Part shown: piece after piece, positions 1-7,732 of the stretch | Layout: the number at the start of each line of letters is the position of its first letter | Position numbering within the stretch: the stretch's first letter is position 1 | Assembly (NCBI GenBank): GCA_035934315.1 | Contig: DASYXZ010000058.1 | Span: forward strand, 1-11,554 | Length of the DNA: 11,554 nt | DNA from: DASYXZ01 sp035934315 | GTDB taxonomy: Bacteria; Acidobacteriota; Terriglobia; UBA7540 | Direction of reading: 5' to 3' | Program-made: the position numbers and the translations under genes | The notes under the pieces: generated by a model | The model's input: the letters and a program-made list of their open reading frames with translations, nothing else | The model's database searches: none | Told to the model about the DNA's origin: nothing

Positions 1-23
1 CTGGACCCGCCGACAGTCCGTAA
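1..23 (+). CDS. possible 3' end of an upstream gene
   Basis: In the frame starting at base 3 the window opens with codons for GPADSP and then a TAA at 21-23, 18 bases before the surE start. This could be the tail of a gene cut off by the window edge. Seven codons are not enough to identify anything, and the frame may be open by chance. Confidence 0.15.
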
Positions 24-41
24 GGAAAAGGCCCGCCCGCG

Positions 42-806
42 ATGGCAATCAAGCGAATTCTTGCAACGAACGACGACGGTATTCACGCCGAGGGCCTGAA
101 GGCGCTTGAAAAATGCCTGCTTCCACTGGGCCACGTCACGGTGGTGGCGCCCGACCGCGAAATGAGCGCCACCAGCCAGTCCATCACCATCCACGCCCCG
201 CTGCGCGTTCATGAATTCGACGAGCGGCACTTTTCTGTTTCAGGAACGCCGGCGGACTCCGTGATCCTGGCGCTGCACCGATTGTTGGAGGAGAAACCCG
301 ACCTGGTGGTTTCCGGAATCAATCCCGGGGCGAATCTCGGCGAAAACGTGATTTACTCCGGCACGGTGGCCGCGGCCCTTGAGGCCACGTTGCATGGCGT
401 GCCCGCCATTGCAGTTTCCTTTGCCTCGCGCAAGCAATTGGATTTTCAAGCCTGCGCTGCCTTCGCGTTCCAGATTGCGGCGAAAGTTTTGGCGGAAGGA
501 CTTCCGCCGGGCGTGATGCTGAACGTGAACGTGCCGCGTGGTGAAGTGCGTGGGGTTCGAATCACGCGACAGAGCCGAAAGATCACGCAAAACGTCATTT
601 TCGAAAAGAAAGACCCGCGCGGGCGGCCCTACTATTGGCAGGATGAGACTGTGGACTTTGAAAACGTCGAACCTGACTCCGACTACGCGGCCATCTTGGC
701 GCATGAAATTTCAATTACGCCGCTGCAAGTGGACCGTACTGATTATGAGAGTCTGAATCAACTTTCAAGTTGGTTGCCGTCGCTTCAAACTCCTGTTTCC
801 AAGTAG
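42..806 (+). CDS. surE: 5'/3'-nucleotidase SurE
   Basis: SurE is a metal-dependent phosphatase that removes phosphate from nucleoside 5'- and 3'-monophosphates in the cytoplasm; in other bacteria it is linked to stationary-phase survival. The 254 residues match the usual family length. Seen in the sequence: the N-terminal metal site NDDGI (D11, D12), the APDREMSATSQS loop with metal-ligand Ser42, the SGTPADS segment (67-73), and SGINPGANLGENVIYSG (91-107), which carries the conserved Asn ligand region and is the strongest family signature. The ATG at 42 follows an AAGGA at 22-26, a rather long spacing, but family N-termini begin at this point. gltX begins 14 bases after the stop, so the two are probably co-transcribed. 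No unusual residues were noticed. The identification is secure. Confidence 0.96.
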   Translation: MAIKRILATNDDGIHAEGLKALEKCLLPLGHVTVVAPDREMSATSQSITIHAPLRVHEFDERHFSVSGTPADSVILALHRLLEEKPDLVVSGINPGANLGENVIYSGTVAAALEATLHGVPAIAVSFASRKQLDFQACAAFAFQIAAKVLAEGLPPGVMLNVNVPRGEVRGVRITRQSRKITQNVIFEKKDPRGRPYYWQDETVDFENVEPDSDYAAILAHEISITPLQVDRTDYESLNQLSSWLPSLQTPVSK

Positions 807-820
807 CGCCCGTTAACTCC

Positions 821-2320
821 ATGTCCAAAGTTCGAGTTCGTTTTGCTCCCAGCCCCACCGGCTCCCTGCACGTCGGGAACGCGCGTACGGCATTATTCAA
901 CTGGCTTTTTGCGCGGCATCATGGCGGAGCATTTGTATTGCGCATTGAAGATACAGACGTCGAACGATCCGAGCTGCGCTATGAAACACAACTTCTCGAA
1001 GACCTGCGATGGTTTGGACTTGACTGGGATGAAGGCCCCGACAAAAGCGGCGCGTTCGGTCCCTACCGGCAGTCCGAGCGCCAGGATTTCTACGCCCGAT
1101 ACGCCACGCAATTGATTGACCAGGGCCAAGCTTACCACTGCTTCTGCTCGGCAGAGCAACTCGAGACGGAACGCCAGGCGGATACGAAAGCGGGCCGCCA
1201 GCCAAAATATTCCGGCCGTTGTCGGAAACTCCAGCGCGTGGAAGCGGCGCGGCGAATCACCGCCGGTGAGCCAGCATCCCTCCGCCTTAAAATCGAAGCC
1301 AGCGCTTTCACCTGGCACGATCTCGTGCACGGCGCCACAACATTTTCCGGCGAGGTGATCGGCGACCCCATTCTGGTCCGCTCCGACGGCCACCCGGCCT
1401 ATAATTATGCGGTGGTGATTGACGACCATCTGATGGAGATCACCCACGTCATTCGCGGGGACGATCACATTTCAAACACGCCGCGCCAGCTCGCGCTCTA
1501 CCAGGCATTTGATTGGGAGCCGCCGCACTTCGCTCATCTCTCCACCATCCTCGGGCCTGATCGCGCACGCCTCTCAAAACGTCACGGAGCGACTTCGATG
1601 GAAAGTTTTCGCGAGCTGGGAATTCTTCCCGAAGCTTTGCGGAATTATCTTGCCCTTCTTGGATGGTCGACGGGCGACGGCGTCACTGAAATCCTGAGCG
1701 ATGAAGAGATGATAAAGCAATTCTCGTTCGACCACGTCACCAAGAGTCCGGCGGTTTTTGATCTTGAGAAACTGAATTGGCTGAACCGGCATTACCTTAA
1801 AGAATCGCCGCCGGCACGTTTGGCTGAACTGGCTTTTCCATTCCTTGCACGCGCGGGGTATCTGACAGAGCCTTCAAATCCGTCGATTTTGCATTGGGTT
1901 TGGAATGTGGTCAACGCGGTGCTTAAAAACCTGGATACGTTGAGCCAACTCCCTGACGCCACGCGGCCAATTTTTAATTACGACGCGGCGAGCATCATTC
2001 ATGGGGAAGAAACCCGCCACGTTGTGGAGGAGGCCGGGTCACGCGAGGTCCTGGCCGCCTTCATTCCCAAAGTGCTTGCGGAAAGCGAGCTCACATACGA
2101 AAAGTTCCGCGTAATTGCGAAGGCAGTGCAGAAGGAAACCGGAAAAAAAGGCAAAGATCTTTTTCATCCAATCCGGGTGGCCGTTACCGGCGCAGTTTCA
2201 GGACCCGAGCTCGAAAAGCTGATTCCCATTTTCGAGGAAGGCGCTCAACTTGCGCTCACGCACCCGGTAAAAAACACCGCCCAGCGATTGCGCGAATTTG
2301 CCCAGGCGGCAGGATTATAA
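821..2320 (+). CDS. gltX: glutamyl-tRNA synthetase GltX
   Basis: A class I aminoacyl-tRNA synthetase that charges tRNA(Glu), and possibly tRNA(Gln) if the organism uses the amidotransferase route. I chose the ATG at 821, giving 499 residues, because family members begin with a VRVRFAPSPTG-type segment. The same frame is open back to an ATG at 770, inside surE, but those 17 extra residues have no family counterpart. The HIGH-type motif is HVGN (17-20) and the KMSKS-type motif is RLSKR (250-254). RGDDHISNTPRQ (212-223) is also typical. A zinc-site-like cluster has C107, C109 and C134, but the usual His or Tyr two residues after the third Cys is Lys136. The C-terminal anticodon-binding helical region is complete. 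There is no good ribosome-binding site, so coupling to surE is likely. The next gene starts 4 bases after the stop. Confidence 0.95.
   Translation: MSKVRVRFAPSPTGSLHVGNARTALFNWLFARHHGGAFVLRIEDTDVERSELRYETQLLEDLRWFGLDWDEGPDKSGAFGPYRQSERQDFYARYATQLIDQGQAYHCFCSAEQLETERQADTKAGRQPKYSGRCRKLQRVEAARRITAGEPASLRLKIEASAFTWHDLVHGATTFSGEVIGDPILVRSDGHPAYNYAVVIDDHLMEITHVIRGDDHISNTPRQLALYQAFDWEPPHFAHLSTILGPDRARLSKRHGATSMESFRELGILPEALRNYLALLGWSTGDGVTEILSDEEMIKQFSFDHVTKSPAVFDLEKLNWLNRHYLKESPPARLAELAFPFLARAGYLTEPSNPSILHWVWNVVNAVLKNLDTLSQLPDATRPIFNYDAASIIHGEETRHVVEEAGSREVLAAFIPKVLAESELTYEKFRVIAKAVQKETGKKGKDLFHPIRVAVTGAVSGPELEKLIPIFEEGAQLALTHPVKNTAQRLREFAQAAGL
2311..2314 (+). promoter_or_regulatory. ribosome-binding site for rlmB
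   Basis: AGGA lies inside the last codons of gltX, 10 bases before the ATG at 2325. It supports that ATG over the in-frame TTG at 2298, which lies within gltX. Confidence 0.5.
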
Positions 2321-2324
2321 ATTT

Positions 2325-3092
2325 ATGTCCAAACGGGGTTCTGGTTTACCGCCTGATGCGCTCTACGGCATCAACGCCGTGAAAGAAGCCTTGCACGCGC
2401 GCTCCATTGATTACGTTCTGGTATCGCAGGGCCAACACAGCCGTCGGGTGCAGGAGATTATTGACGAATGCCGCACCGCGGGCATTTCCGTTCGCTTCGC
2501 GCCTCGTCCTGCCGTCGAGCGCACGGCTGGTTCGCCCCAACATCAGGACATCGTGGCCGTCTGCGCGGTGAAAGCCTACGATGAGCTTCAAGATCTCGTT
2601 CGCTCGGCGGAGAAGCCGCTGCTCCTCGCCCTGGATGGCGTGGAGGATCCAGGAAATCTTGGCGCGATTGTGCGCACTGCGGTTGCCGCGGGTTCCAACG
2701 GCGTGATTATTCCGGAGCGTCGCGCTGCGGGCCTTTCGCCCGCCGTGGCGCGAGCGGCCGCAGGGGCGCTGGAACACATGAAGATTGCCCGCGTCACCAA
2801 CTTGGTCCGCGCGCTGGTTGAATTAAAGGAACACGACGTTTGGGTATACGGGTTCGAGCCTGCGGCCCAAAAGTCGTACCTCGATCTCGATTATACTGGC
2901 GCGTGCGCGTTGGTGCTGGGCGGCGAGGGGCACGGCTTGCACCGCCTGGTCCGCGAGGCGTGCGATGATTATGCCCACATCCCGCTTTATGGAACTGTTC
3001 AATCACTGAATGTTTCGGTGGCCGCGGGAGTGGTTCTTTATGAAGCGGCGCGACAGCGCCACCGCGTCGCCCCAGCGCCGCAGGCGAGTTGA
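2325..3092 (+). CDS. rlmB: SpoU/TrmH-family 23S rRNA 2'-O-ribose methyltransferase, RlmB type
   Basis: A SAM-dependent methyltransferase of the SPOUT fold. The RlmB group methylates the ribose of a guanosine (G2251 in E. coli) in the peptidyl-transferase region of 23S rRNA. The 255 residues contain an N-terminal substrate-binding domain that begins LYGINAVKEAL, as RlmB and TrmH-group-3 proteins do, followed by the C-terminal knotted domain. All three family motifs are visible: motif 1 DPGNLGAIVRTAVAAG, motif 2 ALVLGGEGHGL, and motif 3 IPLYGTVQSLNVSVAAG with the catalytic-site Asn-Val-Ser. The start at 2325 lies 4 bases after the gltX stop and has an AGGA upstream. The SpoU family is certain. 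The exact target nucleotide is inferred from the full-length N-terminal domain and could differ. Confidence 0.88.
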   Translation: MSKRGSGLPPDALYGINAVKEALHARSIDYVLVSQGQHSRRVQEIIDECRTAGISVRFAPRPAVERTAGSPQHQDIVAVCAVKAYDELQDLVRSAEKPLLLALDGVEDPGNLGAIVRTAVAAGSNGVIIPERRAAGLSPAVARAAAGALEHMKIARVTNLVRALVELKEHDVWVYGFEPAAQKSYLDLDYTGACALVLGGEGHGLHRLVREACDDYAHIPLYGTVQSLNVSVAAGVVLYEAARQRHRVAPAPQAS

Positions 3093-3202
3093 GCGATACA
3101 CTTTGACCTCGCCGCACAAGTTTAGATTTGCATTGCAACGGACCGATAACTTGCGTCATCTTACACAGTGAGGGTGTTGATCGGTAGCTCTCGAGAGATT
3201 TT

Positions 3203-4372
3203 ATGTTTCCTGCCTCAGGCTGGTCGCGCGTCAGGATGGTTGGCACATTGATACTCACCATCTTAGCGGGCGCCGCGGTGCTTAGCTCCCCGATGGCCGC
3301 CCAGGAAGGTGTTACCGGCGGCGCGCCTGTCTATGCAAAACCAAAGAAACAGTCCCCGCCACCCCCGGCGTCTGTAAAGCAAAAGAGTGATATTCGGGTA
3401 CAGTCCAATCTCGTAACCACACCCGTGGCCGTAATCGATTCCTCGGGCCAGTTTGTCTACAACCTCGATGAAAAAGATTTTCAAATCCTCGACAACGGTG
3501 TGCCCCAAAAAATCCAGAGCTTTGAAACCGAGATGCGTCCCCTGGCGTTGGTGATTGTGATCCAAACCAACAACACTGTCATACCTCTGCTGGACCAGGT
3601 GCACCCGCTTGCTTCAATGTTCTCGAGTTTGCTGGTGGGCACGCAAGGCGAGGCAGCGGTCATTTTTTATAACGACCGCGTAACTTTGGGCCAGGATTTT
3701 TCAAACGACAGCGACCGGCTGGCCACTACGTTTCGTGATTTCACCGCCCGGGGCGACGGAGCGCGATTGAATGATGCGCTGTCGCGCGCCATCAGCCTGC
3801 TTGAAACACGACCCAAGGCCGAGCGGCGCGTCATCGTCGCGTTCTCAAACGGGTACGACTCCGGGAGCGATACGCGGAAGCAAATGGTCGTCCGCCGCGC
3901 GACGTCCGCAGAAGTGGCCATCTATGGCCTGGGATTCAGTCCCGGTCAGGCCCTGCTGGCGAAAAAGCCCCATCCGGAACCCTATGGTCCTTTGGATACA
4001 AATGTCGCCCGGCAGGTTCCTCCCAACACGATTCCCACGCCCACCAACGAAAACGCCACTTATGACACGCCGGTTCCTGTAATCCCCATCATGACTGCCA
4101 CGGGAGAAATCATCCGCTCCGCCAGAGCCAAGAGCGCATTGGAATTCTATGCAGGCTATACCGGCGGAGTGTTCTACTCCCACTGGTCGAGCAAGGCGCT
4201 GCAAAACCAGCTCAATCGGATTGCCTCGGAAATTCAAAGCCAATACGAATTAGCCTACGTACCCGACACGATGAGCCAGGGCGGTTTCCACCGGATTCAG
4301 GTTCAGGTGCGGCGCCCCGGAGTGAAAGTGCGAGCGCGCGCCGGTTATTTCTCTCCGGAAAAGACTCCGTAG
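3203..4372 (+). CDS. exported VWFA-related protein with degenerate MIDAS
   Basis: This 389-residue protein has the layout of the acidobacterial VWFA-related family, whose function is not established. Order of parts: a signal peptide with hydrophobic core at about 13-29 and likely cleavage near A33; a proline/lysine-rich linker (46-61); a DIRVQSNLVTTPVAVIDSSG segment (63-82) and LDEKDFQILDNGVPQKI (88-104), both hallmarks of the family; a VWA fold from about 113; and a C-terminal YELAYVP plus RAGYFSP ending. The normal metal motif Asp-x-Ser-x-Ser reads Q121-T-N123-N-T125, and the usual Ser-Asp-Gly further on is S215-N216-G217, so canonical divalent-metal binding looks lost. A GAGAG at 3193-3197 precedes the ATG. 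TTGACC at 3103-3108 could be a -35 element but has no good -10. The protein probably acts in the periplasm or outside the cell in protein-protein contacts. Confidence 0.85.
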   Translation: MFPASGWSRVRMVGTLILTILAGAAVLSSPMAAQEGVTGGAPVYAKPKKQSPPPPASVKQKSDIRVQSNLVTTPVAVIDSSGQFVYNLDEKDFQILDNGVPQKIQSFETEMRPLALVIVIQTNNTVIPLLDQVHPLASMFSSLLVGTQGEAAVIFYNDRVTLGQDFSNDSDRLATTFRDFTARGDGARLNDALSRAISLLETRPKAERRVIVAFSNGYDSGSDTRKQMVVRRATSAEVAIYGLGFSPGQALLAKKPHPEPYGPLDTNVARQVPPNTIPTPTNENATYDTPVPVIPIMTATGEIIRSARAKSALEFYAGYTGGVFYSHWSSKALQNQLNRIASEIQSQYELAYVPDTMSQGGFHRIQVQVRRPGVKVRARAGYFSPEKTP

Positions 4373-4383
4373 AACGCCGGGTT

Positions 4384-5991
4384 TTATAGCAAAACTTTCT
4401 GATCGGGCGCAACCGTTCGCGTCTCAACCCGACCATCCGGCCAGGTGAGCGCGACGCGGCTGGGCGCCGGTTCAGTGCCCAGCAAACTTTTCGGTCTTCC
4501 CCCTGCATCCGTGTTGACGCGGCAAACTCCACTGAGGCTCAAAATGTTTCTCCCCGCCAAAATCAGCTCGGAAGTGGATGTGTTGCCGGATTTACGAATG
4601 GCAAGCTCCGCCGTGCCGCGCGATGTGGGGAATGCGAAGAAAGAGTTGGAAGCGCCCTCCGGCAACCGGCAATTCCATAGAAGGGCATCACATTCCTGCT
4701 TCACGCCATAAAGGCGCGCCACAAAATCGAGCAACAAAAGCATACAGGGTGAGTAGGCGGAGCCCGTGGAAAACGCGCCTGTCCATGGGTTCACCTGCTG
4801 TTCAAATTCAGAGCTACGCGTGATGGCGTTAACCCATTGGCGCATTAAATGAGTGAGGTCCGCGGATTTTCCATAGTGTTCCATCCAACGCGGGGCGCGA
4901 AGCGCCGTCAAAACCTGGCTGGGGCCGCCCCAACAATTGTCAGGCATTTCGTGATTGAAGGCGGGGTCGTCCGCAGCCACGGAAGGAAAAGGAAACGGCG
5001 TCCAAAATTCTTTTGGATTGTGGATGTGCCGGTGATAAATCGAATCAAAGAGGTTCTGGCTCACCACGTGTTCGCCGAGCACCACGAGAAGTTCAACGCA
5101 GCGGATGCGCACGAACTGGCCGTGGACATCGACGTCATAGAAGCATACGTCGGCGGGGTCAAAACACCATTTCATTATTGCTTGACGAATTTTTTCCGCG
5201 CTCTCTTCCCACTTTGCAGACTCATTGTGTTTTCCCAAAATGCCCGCCATGTGCGCTAGGGCACGGCGCCCGCCGTAAACTGTGGCGGAAAGATCGGGTG
5301 CAAGGTAAGGTAGCGCGCCGACTTTGGGACAAATGCGCGCGTCGCGGTCGGGACACATCCAAGGCAGTCCGCGGAAGCGAGCGCTGTTGTCCTCGCCGGT
5401 GTCGTAGCCGCAAAAAGCTTCGCACAGCCCCGTGCCGCGCGTGTTGCGATAGCGCATCAGCCAGGCATCCCACGCACTCGCGCTGCGGTAAGCCCGCTCA
5501 AGAAAATCTTCGTCCTGCGTCCGCTGAAAAAGTTCCAGGGCTGTGGCCGCGATGGGCACCACCATTTGAATTTGGCTGAATTCGATTCGGTCGATACGGA
5601 CGGCGCAGGGCATGCATCCGTCCTCGCGTTGCAAATCGAAAAAAACGCGATGGTTGTTGATGGCGGCGTCCAGGTCGAAAGGCGAGTAAACCAGCCCTTC
5701 GTGCGGTCCACATTCAAGCCACACGCCGGCATATCGTGCGCCCTCTTTAAGCACGGGCGCCGAAAACTTAAAGACCTTTCCCTTGTTCCCGGGCAAGGCG
5801 TTGAGGGCGGCGTTATACCTGGATTGGAGCCATGCGGCGCTGGTTCGAAAGATCGGCCCCGCCGTGGAGGCTTCACCCACCTGCGTTTCATTTCCACGCA
5901 GGGCGGCAGCAAAGGAGCGGGCAGTAATTGGGACGAGTGGCGCGAACGCGAGGGCGGCGGCGCGACCAAGGATTTGTCGGCGGTTCAGCAA
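4384..5991 (-). CDS. Tat-exported (alpha/alpha)6-barrel glycosidase-like protein (GH63/MGH1-like)
   Basis: A 535-residue exported protein resembling the trehalase/GH63/mannosylglycerate-hydrolase type of (alpha/alpha)6-barrel glycosidases. The N-terminus NRRQILGRAAALAFAPLVP is a twin-arginine (Tat) type signal. GYDTGEDNSARF (195-206) matches the D(S/T)GxDNSxR signature carrying the likely general acid, D197. A later block with CWGGPSQVLTALR (353-365) and EFEQQVNPWTG (395-405) corresponds to the segment that supplies the general base, with E397 the best candidate. Several Cys residues fit an extracytoplasmic protein. The substrate cannot be read from the sequence. The start is TTG at 5991: the frame has no ATG or GTG between the stop at 6043-6045 and this TTG, and no clear ribosome-binding site precedes it. 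It lies 23 bases after the small exported-protein gene and its stop is 11 bases from that of the convergent VWFA gene. Confidence 0.7.
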   Translation of the reverse strand: MLNRRQILGRAAALAFAPLVPITARSFAAALRGNETQVGEASTAGPIFRTSAAWLQSRYNAALNALPGNKGKVFKFSAPVLKEGARYAGVWLECGPHEGLVYSPFDLDAAINNHRVFFDLQREDGCMPCAVRIDRIEFSQIQMVVPIAATALELFQRTQDEDFLERAYRSASAWDAWLMRYRNTRGTGLCEAFCGYDTGEDNSARFRGLPWMCPDRDARICPKVGALPYLAPDLSATVYGGRRALAHMAGILGKHNESAKWEESAEKIRQAIMKWCFDPADVCFYDVDVHGQFVRIRCVELLVVLGEHVVSQNLFDSIYHRHIHNPKEFWTPFPFPSVAADDPAFNHEMPDNCWGGPSQVLTALRAPRWMEHYGKSADLTHLMRQWVNAITRSSEFEQQVNPWTGAFSTGSAYSPCMLLLLDFVARLYGVKQECDALLWNCRLPEGASNSFFAFPTSRGTAELAIRKSGNTSTSELILAGRNILSLSGVCRVNTDAGGRPKSLLGTEPAPSRVALTWPDGRVETRTVAPDQKVLL

Positions 5992-6014
5992 GACTTTCGG
6001 CTCAATTGCGGGTC

Positions 6015-6503
6015 TCAGTCGTACTCTTCGGACTCTTCCACTTCAACTCGTTTTCCCGACTTCACATCAATCTCCGCCAAATATGGACGCATGATTTCAG
6101 GCGGCACGTCCAGGACGAGGGCGTGTACTGTGCCCTGTTCCTCATAAACTATGGTGAGGTATCGGTTTTTATTTCCGCCCAAAATCCGCACCCTGGTCTG
6201 AGGCTTAACCTCCCATTTGATTTTCATTTTTCGAATTTTCCTGCTGATGTCCGGGCGATATTGCATCAGGCTGATGGAATCATAGGGCACGGAGACGGAA
6301 CCATCGGGACACGTGAAGGTCAGCACGGTGGACCCCACCTCCATCAAGCCTTTGCACGACTCGGGAATTTTCTCAGTTCCACCTACAAACTTGAATGGCG
6401 AAGCGTGACGCGGTTTGCGGGCATGGGCAAAATTTCCGGCACCCAGCAGGCACGCCAGGGCCAGAGCCGATTTTGCCATCCTGCTTGTTTTTGTCCGCCT
6501 CAT
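6015..6503 (-). CDS. small exported protein of unknown function
   Basis: I do not recognise a named family. The 162-residue product starts MRRTKTSRMAKSALALAC and has a positively charged N-terminus, a short hydrophobic stretch and an AHA cleavage site near residue 28, so it should be secreted by Sec. The mature part has two Cys residues (ESCKG and FTCPDG) that could form a disulfide. It continues with alternating short beta-strand-like runs (VSVPYDSISLMQY, KIKWEVKP, YLTIVYEEQGTVHALVLDV) that suggest a compact beta fold, and ends in an acidic tail. An ATG at 6524 would add seven residues, but the ATG at 6503 has a GGAG 8 bases upstream and gives a normal signal peptide. It sits between the TonB-C protein and the glycosidase-like gene. 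The 130-base gap upstream leaves room for its own promoter. Confidence 0.75.
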   Translation of the reverse strand: MRRTKTSRMAKSALALACLLGAGNFAHARKPRHASPFKFVGGTEKIPESCKGLMEVGSTVLTFTCPDGSVSVPYDSISLMQYRPDISRKIRKMKIKWEVKPQTRVRILGGNKNRYLTIVYEEQGTVHALVLDVPPEIMRPYLAEIDVKSGKRVEVEESEEYD

Positions 6504-6511
6504 AATTTTTT

Positions 6512-6515
6512 CTCC
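6512..6515 (-). promoter_or_regulatory. ribosome-binding site deciding the start at 6503
   Basis: On the minus strand GGAG is followed by eight bases, mostly A, and then the ATG at 6503-6501. The alternative ATG at 6524 has no such site, so the shorter product is preferred. Confidence 0.6.
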
Positions 6516-6633
6516 AGATCCCATCCACTCACACGAATAACCTGGCCCGCCAATTTCACGCCAATTTTTTGAATCCGCTTTTAATTATGATGCCCAATAC
6601 GTGGACGTCGTTGGTCAGGACCATCCGCCCCAC

Positions 6634-7347
6634 TCATTCTTTCCCGCGCCCAATTGCGGAAGCTGGCGGGTTTCCCGCGGGAACGTCAACATCAAGATAC
6701 CACGGGACGGCAAGAGGACCCCAGTGGGCCGGCTGAAATTTGCATTGCTCGACAAACTTCAACGCCGAGTCGTAGTGGACGGGAAAGCCTTCGACGGGAT
6801 TCACATCAATGGCCTCCCCTGCGTCATCCACCAAAACTCGCATATGCACGAGAGGCGACTTCGCCGTCGGTTTCTTTAGCATTTCCGGCGGATGGACCTG
6901 CCGGCTAAGATCCTGTTCGGGCCGCGGTGGAAGCTGCTCAATTTTGGTACTTCGCAGGGAAAAGTTCACATCCACTGTGGCGACAAAGGGAACAGCGCCT
7001 CCTGCTGTCTTAAGGGGCATATACTCCCAACGGCGAACGGCGTTCAGTGCGGCGGCGGCCAGAAACGGGTGACCTTGAAGTACATTGGCCTCAATTACCT
7101 TCCCCTCAGGTGAAACCAATACTTGCAAGTGAACTTTCCCCTGGATGAAATTAACCTTGGCCAGTGGAGGGTATTCGGGCTTGGGTTGAGACAGAATCAG
7201 GCTGGTGGCAGCTTTCTTGTTGAGTGTGACAATCTGTGCAGAAGTTAAATTAGCCTGGGCAACCGCGGCGCAAGAAAGCGCCAGACACTCCAGGGCGAGC
7301 GTTGCAGCCTTCCAAGCGTAATGACCAGAACAAAAAAGTCTAGCCAT
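6634..7347 (-). CDS. secreted protein with two TonB C-terminal-type domains
   Basis: TonB C-terminal domains normally contact outer-membrane receptors at the end of an inner-membrane-anchored, proton-motive-force-driven protein. This 237-residue protein instead starts with what looks like a cleavable signal peptide (core about 14-29, AVA at 28-30). A canonical TonB-C domain follows at about 53-133: PEYPPLAKVNFIQGKV, VLVSPEGKVIEANVL, AALNAVRRWEYMP. After a Pro-rich linker a second, more divergent copy lies at about 165-225 (VLVDDAGEAIDVNPVEG, ALKFVEQCKFQPAHW). No long Pro-Glu/Pro-Lys spacer or separate anchor helix is seen, so a classical energy transducer is unlikely unless the N-terminal segment stays uncleaved. 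The ATG overlaps the acpS stop by 8 bases, with a GGA 8 bases upstream inside acpS, which implies translational coupling. Confidence 0.8.
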   Translation of the reverse strand: MARLFCSGHYAWKAATLALECLALSCAAVAQANLTSAQIVTLNKKAATSLILSQPKPEYPPLAKVNFIQGKVHLQVLVSPEGKVIEANVLQGHPFLAAAALNAVRRWEYMPLKTAGGAVPFVATVDVNFSLRSTKIEQLPPRPEQDLSRQVHPPEMLKKPTAKSPLVHMRVLVDDAGEAIDVNPVEGFPVHYDSALKFVEQCKFQPAHWGPLAVPWYLDVDVPAGNPPASAIGRGKE

Positions 7348-7723
7348 CGGATTCCATTATGACTTGCGCGACGACATATCGGTCAGAATGTGAAATTGAT
7401 ACGGAAGCACGCGTGACACCAAGCTGCTTCGCCACTTCCAGAGCGCGCCCCGTCAACAACAACTCCGGCTTGCCGCTCGGCAGATGAGTCACTTCCACGT
7501 CCACCCAGCGAACTCCGTTTCCCCATCCGGTCCCCAAGGCTTTGAAAGCCGCTTCCTTGGCGGCAAAGCGAGCTGCGTAGCGTTCCGCCTGGTTCTTGAA
7601 CCGTTCACAATAAGCAATTTCCGCGGGCGTAAAAATGCGCTTGGAAAAACGCTCACCGTGCCGCTCCACAGCCTGCTCAATGCGCGAAGTCTCGGCAATG
7701 TCCACGCCCGTCCCTACAATCAT
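7340..7723 (-). CDS. acpS: holo-[acyl-carrier-protein] synthase AcpS
   Basis: AcpS transfers the 4'-phosphopantetheine arm of coenzyme A to a serine of apo-acyl carrier protein, which activates it for fatty-acid and lipid synthesis in the cytoplasm. The 127-residue length is normal. Metal-binding motifs are visible: GTGVDIAETSRIE with D8, and RFAAKEAAFKALGTG with E57 and K61. RIFTPAEIAYC (29-39) is also typical, and the end has the VSISHSD element. The frame is open back to a GTG at 7771, but the first 16 residues there match no family member, and the ATG at 7723 has GGAG 9 bases upstream. It is the first gene of the minus-strand block, and its last 8 bases overlap the TonB-C gene. Confidence 0.94.
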   Translation of the reverse strand: MIVGTGVDIAETSRIEQAVERHGERFSKRIFTPAEIAYCERFKNQAERYAARFAAKEAAFKALGTGWGNGVRWVDVEVTHLPSGKPELLLTGRALEVAKQLGVTRASVSISHSDRYVVAQVIMESDG

Positions 7724-7732
7724 TTTGATGTT

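Noticed and set aside
770..820. Extended N-terminus for gltX from the ATG at 770.
   Set aside because: The added 17 residues lie within surE coding sequence and have no counterpart in GluRS proteins, which start just before the VRVRFAPSPTG segment.
4370..4395. A bidirectional terminator between the convergent VWFA and glycosidase-like genes.
   Set aside because: Only a 5-bp AT-only inverted repeat (GTTTT, ATAGC, AAAAC at 4381-4395) is present, too weak to call.
5566..6147. A 193-codon plus-strand open frame.
   Set aside because: It is antisense to the 5' end of the glycosidase-like gene and the 3' end of the small exported-protein gene; both of those have signal peptides or motifs, and this has none.
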